Part shown: positions 1 through 9,323 of the stretch, piece by piece | How the letters are laid out: every line of letters starts with the position of its first letter | How positions within the stretch are numbered: position 1 is the stretch's first letter | Assembly: GCA_039931435.1 (NCBI GenBank) | Contig: JBDTRY010000051.1 | Span: 1-19,663, forward strand | Length of the DNA: 19,663 nt | DNA from: JBDTRY01 sp039931435 | GTDB taxonomy: Bacteria; Acidobacteriota; Thermoanaerobaculia; Gp7-AA8 | Reading direction: 5' to 3' | Notes under the pieces: generated by a model | Seen by the model: only the letters and a program-made list of their open reading frames with translations | Database searches by the model: none | Told to the model about the DNA's origin: nothing | Translations under genes and position numbers: made by a program

Positions 1-89
1 CGCAGCTGATATTTTTCGACTCCGAGAGTGCGCGCTGCGTCGCCCAGTGCCTCGTCGAGATTTCCGCCTTCGAAGCGTTGACTGCTCAT
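1..89 (-). CDS. khpB: Jag/KhpB RNA-binding protein, N-terminal fragment (cut by window edge)
   Basis: Only the first 29 codons are present, read leftwards from ATG 89-87. The translation starts MSSQRFEGGNLDEALGDAAR and continues to a Leu-Gly-Val-Glu-Lys stretch. This matches the Jag_N domain, which opens with an F-E-G-x-(N/S)-L-x-E-A-L pattern. Full-length members add KH and R3H domains that bind RNA and, in Firmicutes, influence cell elongation and division; those domains lie outside the window. The ATG overlaps the yidC stop codon in a 4-base ATGA, so translation is probably coupled to yidC. The position directly after yidC is the usual one for jag. Identification rests on a short stretch plus this strong synteny. 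Confidence 0.8.
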   Translation of the reverse strand, partial: MSSQRFEGGNLDEALGDAARTLGVEKYQL

Positions 90-1786
90 CTGGCCCCTTT
101 AACTTCACTGCCAATCTGAATCGGGTGTTCTTTCCAGTAGCGATTCATAATCATCTGCTGGGCGATTGTCAAAATGTTCTGAACGAGCCAGTAGAGAACG
201 AGGCCGCTCGGAAACTCTTTGAAAATCCATCCAAAGATCAGCGGCATGACCATGAATATACGCTTCTGGGCCGGATCGGCTGTCGTGGGAGTCATCACCT
301 GCTGGATGAACATGGTGATGGTCATCAGAATGGGAGTGATGTAGTAAGGATCCTTCGCGGAAAGGTCCGTGATCCAGAGCATGAAGCCCGCGTTGCGAAG
401 CTCGATGGCGTGCGAGAGCAGACTGTAGAAGCCCCAGAGTATCGGCAGCTGAAGCACGATGGGGAGGCAGCCGCTCATGGGGTTCACCCCCTCCTGCTGA
501 TACAACTTCATCATCTCGGCGTTCATCTTCTGGCGCTGCTCGGCGTCGCTCTTGGCCTTCTTGTAACGGTCCTTCAGCGCATTCACCTTTGGTTGCAGTT
601 TCTGCATCTTCTTCATGGAGACGATGCTCTTGTGCTGGAGGGGATAGAGCACGAGCTTGATGAGAACGGTCAGAACGACGATGGCCCAACCGTAATTTTT
701 CGTGAACGAGTGGATCCAGATCAGGCACACCAGCAGGAAGCGTGAGATGAGATCGAATATCCCGAACTTGAGGGTCTTGTTCAGGCCGTACTTACCCAGC
801 AGGTCGGCCTGTTTGGGGCCGAAATAGGCTTTCCCGGAAATTGATCCCTGTGCGGAATTGACGCCGGCGAACAGCTCGTGCCGTCCCTTACTCCCTTTGT
901 CTGTCGCAGGAAGAATGGTCCGGCGGAAGAGAGCCTCACCGGCATGAGTGGGCTGAAGCACGGCCAGAAAGTAGTTGTCCTCGATGCCCACAAACTGAGG
1001 GCTGTCCACGAAAGTTTTCAGGCTCGGCGCTTTCTCCCGCTGCAGTACATCGAACGAGTCGTTGATGAGAACGACACCGTTTCCTGTCGTCACGAATTGC
1101 GTGTCCTTGTCCGCCGAGGCAACGTTCTGAATCCCCGGTCCGACCATGAGCCGGTAAGGAACCTGGGTGCCGCGAACGGCGACAGAAAATCCGAACTGAT
1201 AGGCGTTCGTTAACTCGAACGACTTTTCTGCGGTCACCCCGGAGGAAGTGATGAGCTTGTAGTGAAGTTTGTGAAGCGTCCCCTGCGTGCTCTCTTCGAC
1301 GACATAAAGCGACCCGTTCACGGCCTGATTGACGTTAGGGTCGCCGGATTCGATGGAGAACGGGAAGTCTGTCATGCGGGGATCGCGCCGCTTGACCAGT
1401 TCGACCAGAGAATTGCCGTCGTCTTTGTATTCCTTGAGACGGAACGAAATCAGTTGCGCGCCGCGGTTGGAGAATGTCGCCGCGTACAAGGGCGTTTCGA
1501 TGACCGTTCTGATCTCGCGTCCCGCCTGCACTGGCGCGACGACCGGTGTGACGGTGGAGGCAACAGCGGACGGCTTCGCCGGTCCGGCTGCCGGAACGGT
1601 GGAGGCACTGCGAACCTCGTCAGGCCGCGGGAGCGCCGGATTGGCCGCCGGTGTTTCAGCAGATGCCGCGGGCGCGGATTGGCCGCGGGGCTTTACGAGA
1701 TCCGGGAAGAATTTCGGGACCAGAGTGCTCCACGCGAAGAGAAAGGCGATGGAGATCATCACTGCTATGAAGAGTCGCTTTTCCAT
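86..1786 (-). CDS. yidC: Membrane protein insertase YidC
   Basis: This 566-residue inner-membrane insertase works alone or with SecYEG to insert and fold membrane proteins. Residues about 5-24 form the N-terminal transmembrane helix. An Ala/Pro-rich linker (about 30-90) and a large periplasmic domain (about 91-340) follow, as in Gram-negative YidC. The catalytic five-helix core starts near 345 and shows the conserved GVNPMSGCLPIVLQLPI block (433-449) and FPSGLVLYWLVQN (525-537). The hydrophilic-groove basic residue, Arg366 in E. coli, aligns with Lys377 here (LTVLIKLVLYPL), a conservative change seen in other phyla. The gene starts 3 bases after yidD ends and overlaps khpB by 4 bases, so it is part of the rpmH operon. 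No strong Shine-Dalgarno is visible; coupling to yidD is likely. Confidence 0.97.
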   Translation of the reverse strand: MEKRLFIAVMISIAFLFAWSTLVPKFFPDLVKPRGQSAPAASAETPAANPALPRPDEVRSASTVPAAGPAKPSAVASTVTPVVAPVQAGREIRTVIETPLYAATFSNRGAQLISFRLKEYKDDGNSLVELVKRRDPRMTDFPFSIESGDPNVNQAVNGSLYVVEESTQGTLHKLHYKLITSSGVTAEKSFELTNAYQFGFSVAVRGTQVPYRLMVGPGIQNVASADKDTQFVTTGNGVVLINDSFDVLQREKAPSLKTFVDSPQFVGIEDNYFLAVLQPTHAGEALFRRTILPATDKGSKGRHELFAGVNSAQGSISGKAYFGPKQADLLGKYGLNKTLKFGIFDLISRFLLVCLIWIHSFTKNYGWAIVVLTVLIKLVLYPLQHKSIVSMKKMQKLQPKVNALKDRYKKAKSDAEQRQKMNAEMMKLYQQEGVNPMSGCLPIVLQLPILWGFYSLLSHAIELRNAGFMLWITDLSAKDPYYITPILMTITMFIQQVMTPTTADPAQKRIFMVMPLIFGWIFKEFPSGLVLYWLVQNILTIAQQMIMNRYWKEHPIQIGSEVKGAR

Positions 1787-1789
1787 CTT

Positions 1790-1999
1790 TCAAGGGACCG
1801 GGTCCCAACCTCCTGGATTCAGCGGGTGGCACCGCAGAAGACGTTTCGCCGCGAGCCAGCCTCCCTTTGCCACGCCGTACCGCGCCACCGCGTCAGCGGC
1901 GTAGGCCGAACACGTCGGCTCGAACCGGCACATGGGAGGCAGCAGTGGCGAGACAAAGCGCTTATACCCGTGCAGAAGAGCGAGGACAAGTCGGCGCAT
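1790..1999 (-). CDS. yidD: Membrane protein insertion efficiency factor YidD
   Basis: This small 69-residue protein has the YidD hallmark: a hydrophobic/basic N-terminus (MRRLVLALLHGYKRFVSPLL), then PPMCRFEPTCSAYAADA with the paired cysteines, and a C-terminal R-C-H-P-x-x-x-G-G-x-D-P-V-P motif. The family is thought to sit at the inner face of the membrane and aid YidC-dependent insertion. I chose ATG 1999-1997 because a GGAGG lies 5 bases upstream and the protein then has the normal family length. A longer in-frame version from 2071 would add 24 atypical residues and run into rnpA. The gene lies 13 bases after rnpA and 3 bases before yidC. Confidence 0.95.
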   Translation of the reverse strand: MRRLVLALLHGYKRFVSPLLPPMCRFEPTCSAYAADAVARYGVAKGGWLAAKRLLRCHPLNPGGWDPVP

Positions 2000-2012
2000 G
2001 GCGGCCTCCGGC

Positions 2013-2417
2013 TCATCGTCCAAATGCTGCACGGCGCAGGCCGCGACGAAGGTCAGTGGCAAATTCATCAAAGTTCGCGCTTGCCGCGGCGGGTTTTACG
2101 TTGACGACAAAATCGAGGCTGGTCTCTGCGAGCTTGAGCTCGGCCCGGCCGCGGCGCCAGATTTCGCGAACCCACCGCTTCAGCCGGTTCCTTACGTTGG
2201 CCTTTCCCGCTTTTTTCGTCACCGTGATTCCAATGCGGGGATGCCCGAATGCGTTCGTTCTTGTGAAAACGACGCAGTAACGGGAGAATTCTTTTCGGCC
2301 CTCTTCATAGGCAGCCAGAAAATCCGATCTGGCTGCGATTCGCTCCCGTCTCGGAAAATCCTGCGTGGACGGGATCGATGCAGGTGGCTTCTCGGTCAAA
2401 CGGGCGCCCCTTGTCAC
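2013..2417 (-). CDS. rnpA: Ribonuclease P protein component
   Basis: RnpA is the protein subunit of RNase P, which together with the RNA subunit removes the 5' leader from pre-tRNA. The sequence has the family layout: FPRRERIAARSDF (21-33), a central FGHPRIGITVTKKAGKANVRNRLKR run holding the RNR motif (76-78), and REIWR after it. From the GTG at 2417 it is 134 residues, slightly longer than the usual 110-125 because about 20 residues precede the conserved start. GGAGG lies only 2 bases before this GTG, closer than usual. An in-frame TTG at 2399, with AAGGGG about 7 bases upstream, is an alternative that would give a more typical N-terminus. It is the second gene of the operon, 19 bases after rpmH. 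Confidence 0.95.
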   Translation of the reverse strand: MTRGARLTEKPPASIPSTQDFPRRERIAARSDFLAAYEEGRKEFSRYCVVFTRTNAFGHPRIGITVTKKAGKANVRNRLKRWVREIWRRGRAELKLAETSLDFVVNVKPAAASANFDEFATDLRRGLRRAAFGR

Positions 2418-2436
2418 TCCCTCCGTCCGGTATGAT

Positions 2437-2571
2437 TCAGACGGCGAGGCGCTTCCGCCCCTTGCGGCGGCGGGCGGAGAGAACGGCCTGACCCGCGCGG
2501 GTGCGCATTCTCTCGAGAAAGCCGTGAGTGCGTTTGCGGCGGCGATTATTTGGCTGGAATGTACGTTTCAT
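2437..2571 (-). CDS. rpmH: 50S ribosomal protein L34
   Basis: The gene encodes the 44-residue, extremely basic L34 of the large ribosomal subunit. The diagnostic start MKRTFQPNNRRRKRTHGF and the C-terminal R-R-R-K-G-R-K-R-L-A-V match the family over its full length. ATG 2571-2569 is chosen because it gives exactly the conserved start; AGAGG lies about 6 bases upstream. Upstream in-frame codons up to about 2781 run through the promoter and are not coding. It is the first gene of the leftward operon rpmH-rnpA-yidD-yidC-khpB. Its mRNA leader would be only about 20 bases from the predicted promoter. Confidence 0.97.
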   Translation of the reverse strand: MKRTFQPNNRRRKRTHGFLERMRTRAGQAVLSARRRKGRKRLAV

Positions 2572-2598
2572 TTCTAACCTCTTGAAAAGAAAGCGGGC

Positions 2599-2627
2599 AG
2601 TATATGGGGCCCTTAAGGACGGGTCAA
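2599..2627 (-). promoter_or_regulatory. Sigma-70-type promoter of the rpmH operon
   Basis: Read on the minus strand, TTGACC (2627-2622) is followed by a 17-base spacer and TATACT (2604-2599). Each hexamer matches the TTGACA/TATAAT consensus at 5 of 6 positions with ideal spacing. Transcription would start near 2592, about 20 bases before the rpmH start codon. It is the best promoter in the window, as expected for a ribosomal protein and RNase P operon. Assignment is by sequence only. Confidence 0.8.
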
Positions 2628-2719
2628 ATCCCGCTCCCCGGACAAAGCAGCCAAACGTGACCTCCGGAGCCGCTATTCCAGAGGCGAAATCACCCTGTCG
2701 GAGGCCCGCTCCAGGACTG

Positions 2720-2748
2720 TTGCTGGGGTATATCTGCTGTGCTAGACT
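2720..2748 (+). promoter_or_regulatory. Putative dnaA promoter
   Basis: TTGCTG (2720-2725) and TAGACT (2743-2748) are separated by 17 bases, and TGC just before the -10 element makes it an extended -10. The -35 element is weak (3 of 6), the -10 moderate (4 of 6). The start point would fall near 2755, immediately upstream of the DnaA-box cluster at 2772-2802, so DnaA bound there could block or modulate its own transcription. This regulation is an inference. Confidence 0.45.
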
Positions 2749-2771
2749 CGCAACCCCTTTTCCGATAATTA

Positions 2772-2802
2772 TTTTCCACAATTGTGGAAATCTTGTGGAA
2801 GA
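2772..2802. promoter_or_regulatory. DnaA-box cluster upstream of dnaA
   Basis: Three 9-base DnaA-box-like sites lie within 31 bases: TTTTCCACA at 2772-2780 (plus), ATTTCCACA at 2791-2783 (minus) and TCTTCCACA at 2802-2794 (minus). The first two form the perfect inverted repeat TTTCCACAATTGTGGAAA at 2773-2790. All keep the TTCCACA core; the classical consensus is TTATNCACA, and TTTTCCACA differs by one base. An AT-rich run (about 2758-2776) adjoins them. The likely roles are dnaA autoregulation and part of a bipartite origin. Confidence 0.7.
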
Positions 2803-2831
2803 TCAAGCAGATAAGTGATCCCGCCGCGGTG

Positions 2832-4139
2832 ATGAATCTCTGGAATCAGGTCCTCAATAAACTCGAGCAGAGCATCGAGCCGTCCGAGTACCAGACCTGG
2901 TTCCTCCCGACCTCGTTTCTGGCCGAAAAAGGTGAGTCGATCGACGTCCGAGTCCCCGATTCCTCGTTCGTCGACACCATCTCCGAGCGCTACGGAACCC
3001 AGATCCGCTCCGTCCTGGTGGAGCTCGGTGGCGAGCGCAAAACGGTCCATTTCGTGGCCGACGTCACTTCGGGGGACCTTCCAGCCGGGCGTCCCACGCC
3101 ACCGCCGGCCCGGGAACTGCCCACCGCCAGCTTCAACTCCCGCTATCGATTCGGAAGTTTCGTGGTGGGAAGCTCGAACCAGCTGGCTTATGCCGCCTCG
3201 CTCTCCATCGCCGAGAATCCCAGTGGGTCGTTCAACCCCCTCTTTCTATACGGCGGCGCCGGACTTGGCAAAACGCATCTCATTCAGGCCATCGGACAGA
3301 AGATTTCCACGATGCACCCGGAAATGAAAGTGGTCTACATGTCCGCGGACGCATTCGTCACGGAGCTCATCAGTTCCATTCGTTACGACCGCATGGGCCA
3401 GTTTCGCGACCGGTACCGTTCCGTGGATGCCCTGCTGCTGGACGACATCCAGTTTCTGGCCGGCAAGGAACGAACGCAGGAAGAGTTCTTCCACACCTTC
3501 AATGCGCTCTATGAGGCGCAGAAGCAGATCGTCTTCACCTCGGACGCACCACCCCGGGACATTCCCACTCTCGAAGACCGGCTTCGATCACGGTTCGAGT
3601 GGGGTCTGATCGCGGACATCCAGCCACCCGACCTGGAGACCAAGGTTGCCATCCTGCGCAAGAAAGCGGAAGAGCGGAAGATCGCCATCCCGGAAAATGT
3701 GGCGCTATTCATCGCCGAGCGCGTGAGATCGAACGTGCGCGAACTGGAAGGACACATGAACCGCGTCACGGCGTTCGCCTCGCTTACAGGTCACGCCATC
3801 GATCTGGACCTGGCCAAAGAAGCACTGAAGGATCTGCTGGCCAAGGAGAACAAACCGATCACACCCTCGGAGATTCTGAAGCTTGTAGCGGCCCACTACG
3901 GAATCAAGGTGGTCGATCTGAAGTCGAAATCGAATTCCCGGCCGATCGCCTATCCCAGACAGATCGCCATGTTTCTCTGCAAGGCGTTAACCGATCTCTC
4001 GTATCCCGAAATCGGCAAGTTGTTCAACAACAAGCATCACTCGACCGTGATCTATTCGGTCGAGAAGATCGAGAAATTGAAACAGGACGACCCGGCAGTG
4101 GCCAACACCCTGGACATGCTCATCAAACACTTCCGGTGA
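2832..4139 (+). CDS. dnaA: Chromosomal replication initiator protein DnaA
   Basis: DnaA is the AAA+ initiator that binds DnaA boxes and opens oriC. The 435-residue form starts MNLWNQVLNKLEQSIEPSEY, the normal domain I beginning. Domain II is a short Pro-rich linker (about 83-98). The AAA+ core has Walker A GGAGLGKTH (141-149), Walker B LLLDDIQF (201-208), sensor 1 near FTSDAPP (235-241) and the arginine-finger region RLRSRFEWG (250-258). Domain IV (about 340-435) carries the box-binding signature as NNKHHSTVIYS (399-409) instead of the usual GGRDHTTVxHA. I chose ATG 2832; GTG 2829 is equally possible. A GTG at 2784 would add 16 residues but lies inside the DnaA-box palindrome. No clear Shine-Dalgarno precedes either, so the exact start is uncertain. 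Confidence 0.97.
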   Translation: MNLWNQVLNKLEQSIEPSEYQTWFLPTSFLAEKGESIDVRVPDSSFVDTISERYGTQIRSVLVELGGERKTVHFVADVTSGDLPAGRPTPPPARELPTASFNSRYRFGSFVVGSSNQLAYAASLSIAENPSGSFNPLFLYGGAGLGKTHLIQAIGQKISTMHPEMKVVYMSADAFVTELISSIRYDRMGQFRDRYRSVDALLLDDIQFLAGKERTQEEFFHTFNALYEAQKQIVFTSDAPPRDIPTLEDRLRSRFEWGLIADIQPPDLETKVAILRKKAEERKIAIPENVALFIAERVRSNVRELEGHMNRVTAFASLTGHAIDLDLAKEALKDLLAKENKPITPSEILKLVAAHYGIKVVDLKSKSNSRPIAYPRQIAMFLCKALTDLSYPEIGKLFNNKHHSTVIYSVEKIEKLKQDDPAVANTLDMLIKHFR

Positions 4140-4409
4140 TGTAAGTGAATCGCCGATCGAAGGCGGGCTTGTGCAGAGACCTACCGAAAAGCTGCGGATA
4201 AAATTGGACCGCAGAAAACCGGACAACAGCGTTGTGGAAAAGTCGAAGAGTATCCGCTTCTTTTCCGCGACGATTCGCACAGGTTGGTCTTAGGAAGACT
4301 GATATACTTTTGAGACAGTTGAGCGGCATCGAAGAATTTTCCGCGAACATCTACTGCAGTCACTACCAAAGTAATATAGAAATCTTTCTGGGGATAAGGA
4401 CGAGGCGCA
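4140..4409. other. Candidate chromosomal origin of replication (oriC), dnaA-dnaN spacer
   Basis: This 270-base stretch has no plausible gene. It holds TTTTCCACA (minus, 4241-4233), identical to the first box upstream of dnaA; TTATCCGCA (minus, 4201-4193), one base off TTATCCACA; and two copies of TTTTCCGCGA (4261-4270 and 4337-4346). AT-rich segments lie at about 4298-4318 and 4366-4390, the latter a possible unwinding element next to dnaN. The dnaA-dnaN spacer is a known oriC location in many bacteria, and genes on both sides of the dnaA region run away from it. The alternative is that the upstream region (2572-2831) is the origin, or that both act together. Confidence 0.6.
4300..4308 (+). 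promoter_or_regulatory. Putative extended -10 promoter for dnaN-recF
   Basis: TGATATACT is an extended -10 element (TGn plus TATACT, 5 of 6 to consensus). No good -35 hexamer lies 16-18 bases upstream (the sequence there is CAGGTT). It would give a leader of about 95 bases to the dnaN start at 4410. The same TATACT hexamer occurs in the predicted rpmH promoter and in the one at 18840-18868, which adds some support. Confidence 0.4.
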
Positions 4410-5531
4410 ATGGAGCTGACGGTCGGAAAAGCTGAACTGCAGAAAGAGCTGCAGCTTTGCCAGGGTGTTGCCGAGAAGCGCTCGACGATACCCATCCTTT
4501 CCAATGTCCTTCTTCGCGCGGCGGATGGCCGGTTAGAACTCGCCGCCACCGATCTCGATGTCACTATCCAGAGCTCCTGTGCGGCAAATGTGCGCACGCC
4601 CGGCGGCCTGACCATCGAGGCCAAGCGTTTCTTCGACATCATTCGCTCGCTTCCGGATGACGAGGTACGCCTCGACCTGCAGGAGAATTTTTCGCTGCTG
4701 ATCGAATCGGGAACAGCGAAGTTCCGTCTGCTCGGCCTTCCCGCGGAGGATTACCCGACACTGCCGGTCGTAACCATGAAGCAACCGCACATCATCGAGC
4801 TTCGTGATCTGAAGACGATGGTGGAAAAGGTGATCTTCGCCATCACTCACGAAGAAACGCGATTCCAGTTGAACGGTGCTCTGCTCAAGGTGCATCCGGA
4901 CAAACTGGAGATGGTGGCCACGGACGGTCACCGCATGGCCCTGGTAAATTTTCCTCAACCCGAAAAAGCGCTTGATGGCGATGGACTGACAATTCTCATA
5001 CCGCGAAAGGCGTTGCACGAATTGCTGCGTCTGGACGCCGGCGACGATGGAATGGTGAAGTTCGGGACGTCCGAGAATCACATCTTCTTCGAGACAGGCG
5101 GGCGCCGGCTGCTGGCGCGCATGATCGACGTGAATTTTCCGAATTACAACGAGGTCATTTCCCGCGACAACGACCGGAAGGTCGTGGTCGATCGCGAGCG
5201 CCTGCTCTCCAGTATCCGTCGAGTTTCGCTCGTCGCTAATGAGAGAACGCGCGCAGTGCGATTTGATTTCGCACCGGGGAAACTCACGGTTTCCTCGACG
5301 AATCCAGAACTCGGCGATGCTCGGGAGACCGTGCCGGTCGACTACACCGGCGAACCGTTCTTCGTCGGGTTGAATGCGGCCTACGTGACCGATTTTCTCA
5401 GTGCGTTGCAGACCGAGTCGGTTTCGCTCGAGCTGAAAGACGAGAACAGCCAGTGCATCGGTAAGCCTTTATCCGGCGAGAGCGTGCCTTACGAATACGT
5501 CTATGTAGTAATGCCCATGCGTATCGGCTGA
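4410..5531 (+). CDS. dnaN: DNA polymerase III beta subunit (sliding clamp)
   Basis: The 373-residue protein has the normal length of the ring-shaped processivity clamp, a dimer of three-domain subunits that tethers polymerase III to DNA. The start MELTVGKAELQKELQL is followed by KRSTIPILSNVLLRA and L-A-A-T-D-L-D-V, the conserved first-domain signature. The middle shows M-V-A-T-D-G-H-R-M-A-L (second domain), and the end reads Y-E-Y-V-Y-V-V-M-P-M-R-I-G, matching the canonical clamp C-terminus that forms the peptide-binding pocket. GAGG lies 4 bases before ATG 4410. It follows the candidate oriC and is 6 bases upstream of recF, so the two are probably cotranscribed. Confidence 0.97.
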   Translation: MELTVGKAELQKELQLCQGVAEKRSTIPILSNVLLRAADGRLELAATDLDVTIQSSCAANVRTPGGLTIEAKRFFDIIRSLPDDEVRLDLQENFSLLIESGTAKFRLLGLPAEDYPTLPVVTMKQPHIIELRDLKTMVEKVIFAITHEETRFQLNGALLKVHPDKLEMVATDGHRMALVNFPQPEKALDGDGLTILIPRKALHELLRLDAGDDGMVKFGTSENHIFFETGGRRLLARMIDVNFPNYNEVISRDNDRKVVVDRERLLSSIRRVSLVANERTRAVRFDFAPGKLTVSSTNPELGDARETVPVDYTGEPFFVGLNAAYVTDFLSALQTESVSLELKDENSQCIGKPLSGESVPYEYVYVVMPMRIG

Positions 5532-5537
5532 CCGCGC

Positions 5538-6656
5538 GTGATTCTTCGCACGCTGACGGTGACGAAGTTCCGCAACCTCGCTGAAGCTGCTTACGACTTT
5601 CATCCTCAGGTAAACATCTTCACCGGCGAGAACGGCCAGGGAAAGACCAACCTCCTCGAGGCCATCTACTTTCTATCCACGACGCGCTCCTTCCGAACCA
5701 CGCACCTGGTCAACCTGCCCCGATTCGAAGAAGGGTCGTTTTTCGTGCAGGGCACCCTCGAGCGCGAGGGAGTGACCAGGACAATATCCGCCGGTTTGCA
5801 GTTCACTCCCGATCGAAAACGAGAGCTTCGCCTCAACGACCAGCCGGTGACGTTGCAGAAGTATGTGTCGGCCATTCAGTTGTTCGCCTATTCATCCTCG
5901 CGGTTGGAGATTCTTCGAGGAGGCCCGGAGGAACGCCGCCGATTCATCGATCGCGGGATCACCAGTCTCCATCCCGGTCACATCCAGGACATCAGCCGGT
6001 ACAGTCGCGCCCTGCAGCAGCGAAATGCCCTCCTTCAGAAACTGAATGAGCGTCGCGCTTCGCTGTCCCTGCTCGATTCGTGGGATGCGGAGCTTGCCGC
6101 GGCAGCAACTCCCATTTTCAAGGCGCGCCAGGCATATACAACGCAGCTTCTCCGCGAACTGAATCACATCGTCTCCGCACACAACTACCATGTCCGCGAT
6201 CTGGAGATGCGTTATCAGCCGGGTGGAATGGCGGAAGGCGATGATGCGGAGACACTATTGGAGACGCTTCGGGCAAACCGGAAACGGGAGATCGCAGCCG
6301 GGTTCACACTGGCCGGGCCACACCGCGACAACCTCCTGTTCGAGCTGCGCCGGCGGCCGGCTGTGGAAGTGCTCTCCAGTGGCGAATTGAAGATGGTGAT
6401 TCTCTTCCTGAAGTTCGCAAAAATCCACCTGTACCGGGCTCGTTTTGATGAGCAGCCGCTGTTCCTTCTCGACGACGTCGATGCTGAACTCGATCTGGGC
6501 ATCATCGGGCGGCTCCTGGCCTACATCACAGGAACTGTGCAAATCTTCGCAACCTCTGCTAAACAACTGATTTTTGAGTCACTTGACGTCGGGCCTAGGA
6601 GAACCTTCCATCTCCTGTCGGGCCGCGCTGCCGAGGTCGCGGAAAAGCTGCCCTGA
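5538..6656 (+). CDS. recF: DNA replication and repair protein RecF
   Basis: RecF is an SMC/Rad50-like ATPase that, with RecO and RecR, loads RecA at single-strand gaps. The 372-residue protein has Walker A GENGQGKT (30-37), the family block FAYSSSRLEILRGGPEERRRF (116-136 in spaced form), GPHRD (260-264), an ABC-type signature SSGELK (280-285) and Walker B LFLLDDVDAELD (308-319), so all catalytic motifs are present. The start is GTG 5538, 6 bases after the dnaN stop; no strong Shine-Dalgarno is visible and translation may be coupled to dnaN. The dnaN-recF-gyrB order supports the call. Confidence 0.96.
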   Translation: MILRTLTVTKFRNLAEAAYDFHPQVNIFTGENGQGKTNLLEAIYFLSTTRSFRTTHLVNLPRFEEGSFFVQGTLEREGVTRTISAGLQFTPDRKRELRLNDQPVTLQKYVSAIQLFAYSSSRLEILRGGPEERRRFIDRGITSLHPGHIQDISRYSRALQQRNALLQKLNERRASLSLLDSWDAELAAAATPIFKARQAYTTQLLRELNHIVSAHNYHVRDLEMRYQPGGMAEGDDAETLLETLRANRKREIAAGFTLAGPHRDNLLFELRRRPAVEVLSSGELKMVILFLKFAKIHLYRARFDEQPLFLLDDVDAELDLGIIGRLLAYITGTVQIFATSAKQLIFESLDVGPRRTFHLLSGRAAEVAEKLP

Positions 6657-6679
6657 GACCGGGATGTAAAAGAATTTTC

Positions 6680-6688
6680 TGATAGAAT
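6680..6688 (+). promoter_or_regulatory. Putative extended -10 promoter for gyrB
   Basis: TGATAGAAT combines a TGn extension with TAGAAT (5 of 6 to TATAAT). No convincing -35 element lies 17 bases upstream. It is 24 bases downstream of the recF stop and would give a leader of about 170 bases before gyrB. It resembles the TGATATACT element before dnaN. Confidence 0.35.
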
Positions 6689-6765
6689 AAGGTGTTACTT
6701 TTTCTGACGAGCGACTCCCCGTCAGCGATCCACGGAATCGCGGCAAACGGGGCATCGCGGACCCG

Positions 6766-6785
6766 CTCGGAGGCATCCGGGTTTT
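6766..6785 (+). terminator. Weak hairpin plus T-run in the recF-gyrB spacer
   Basis: CTCGGA (6766-6771) can pair with TCCGGG (6776-6781), with one T-G wobble, across a GGCA loop; TTTT follows at 6782-6785. The stem is short and the T-run minimal. It could be a weak recF terminator or, being downstream of the proposed gyrB promoter, an attenuator-like element in the gyrB leader. The rest of the 207-base spacer holds a small CTGACG/CGTCAG inverted repeat (6704-6709 and 6720-6725) and nothing else I recognise. Confidence 0.25.
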
Positions 6786-6863
6786 ACGCCGAATTGCACT
6801 CCTGATTTACCTGATCGCAGGGCATAACCTTCGGTCCCACCCCAGGATAAATGAAAGAGTTGA

Positions 6864-9239
<2,376 letters not shown>

Positions 9240-9241
9240 CC

Positions 9242-9290
9242 GTGCTCTGGCGAGAGCGCTTTCCACATCGATCCTGCGTGCCGTCGCCAG
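9242..9290 (+). other. Two mutually exclusive hairpins between gyrB and gyrA
   Basis: GTGCTCT (9242-9248) can pair with AGAGCGC (9253-9259) around a four-base loop and is followed by TTT. Alternatively CTGGCGA (9247-9253) can pair with TCGCCAG (9284-9290). The two structures share bases 9247-9253 and cannot form together. The first is terminator-like but with a very short T-run. Whether they tune gyrA expression or mRNA stability is unknown. Confidence 0.3.
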
Positions 9291-9305
9291 GCGCGCGGGT
9301 AACAA

Positions 9306-9317
9306 ATGAATGAATGA
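9306..9317 (+). repeat. (ATGA)x3 tetranucleotide repeat before gyrA
   Basis: Three copies of ATGA end 6 bases before the chosen gyrA ATG (9324). The copies offer ATG codons in different frames that stop after 3 to 5 codons; the last one ends inside the gyrA start region. No Shine-Dalgarno is associated with them. Confidence 0.6.
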
Positions 9318-9323
9318 TTGACT

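Noticed and set aside
1262..2104. 280-codon plus-strand open frame across yidC, yidD and rnpA
   Set aside because: Arg-rich antisense shadow spanning three firmly identified genes.
2784..2831. Upstream GTG start for dnaA at 2784
   Set aside because: It lies inside the DnaA-box palindrome, has no Shine-Dalgarno, and would add 16 residues before the conserved M-N-L-W start; kept only as a possibility.
9259..9267. CTTTCCACA, a DnaA-box-like site between gyrB and gyrA
   Set aside because: A single site with one mismatch, far from the dnaA region; one such match per several kb is expected by chance.
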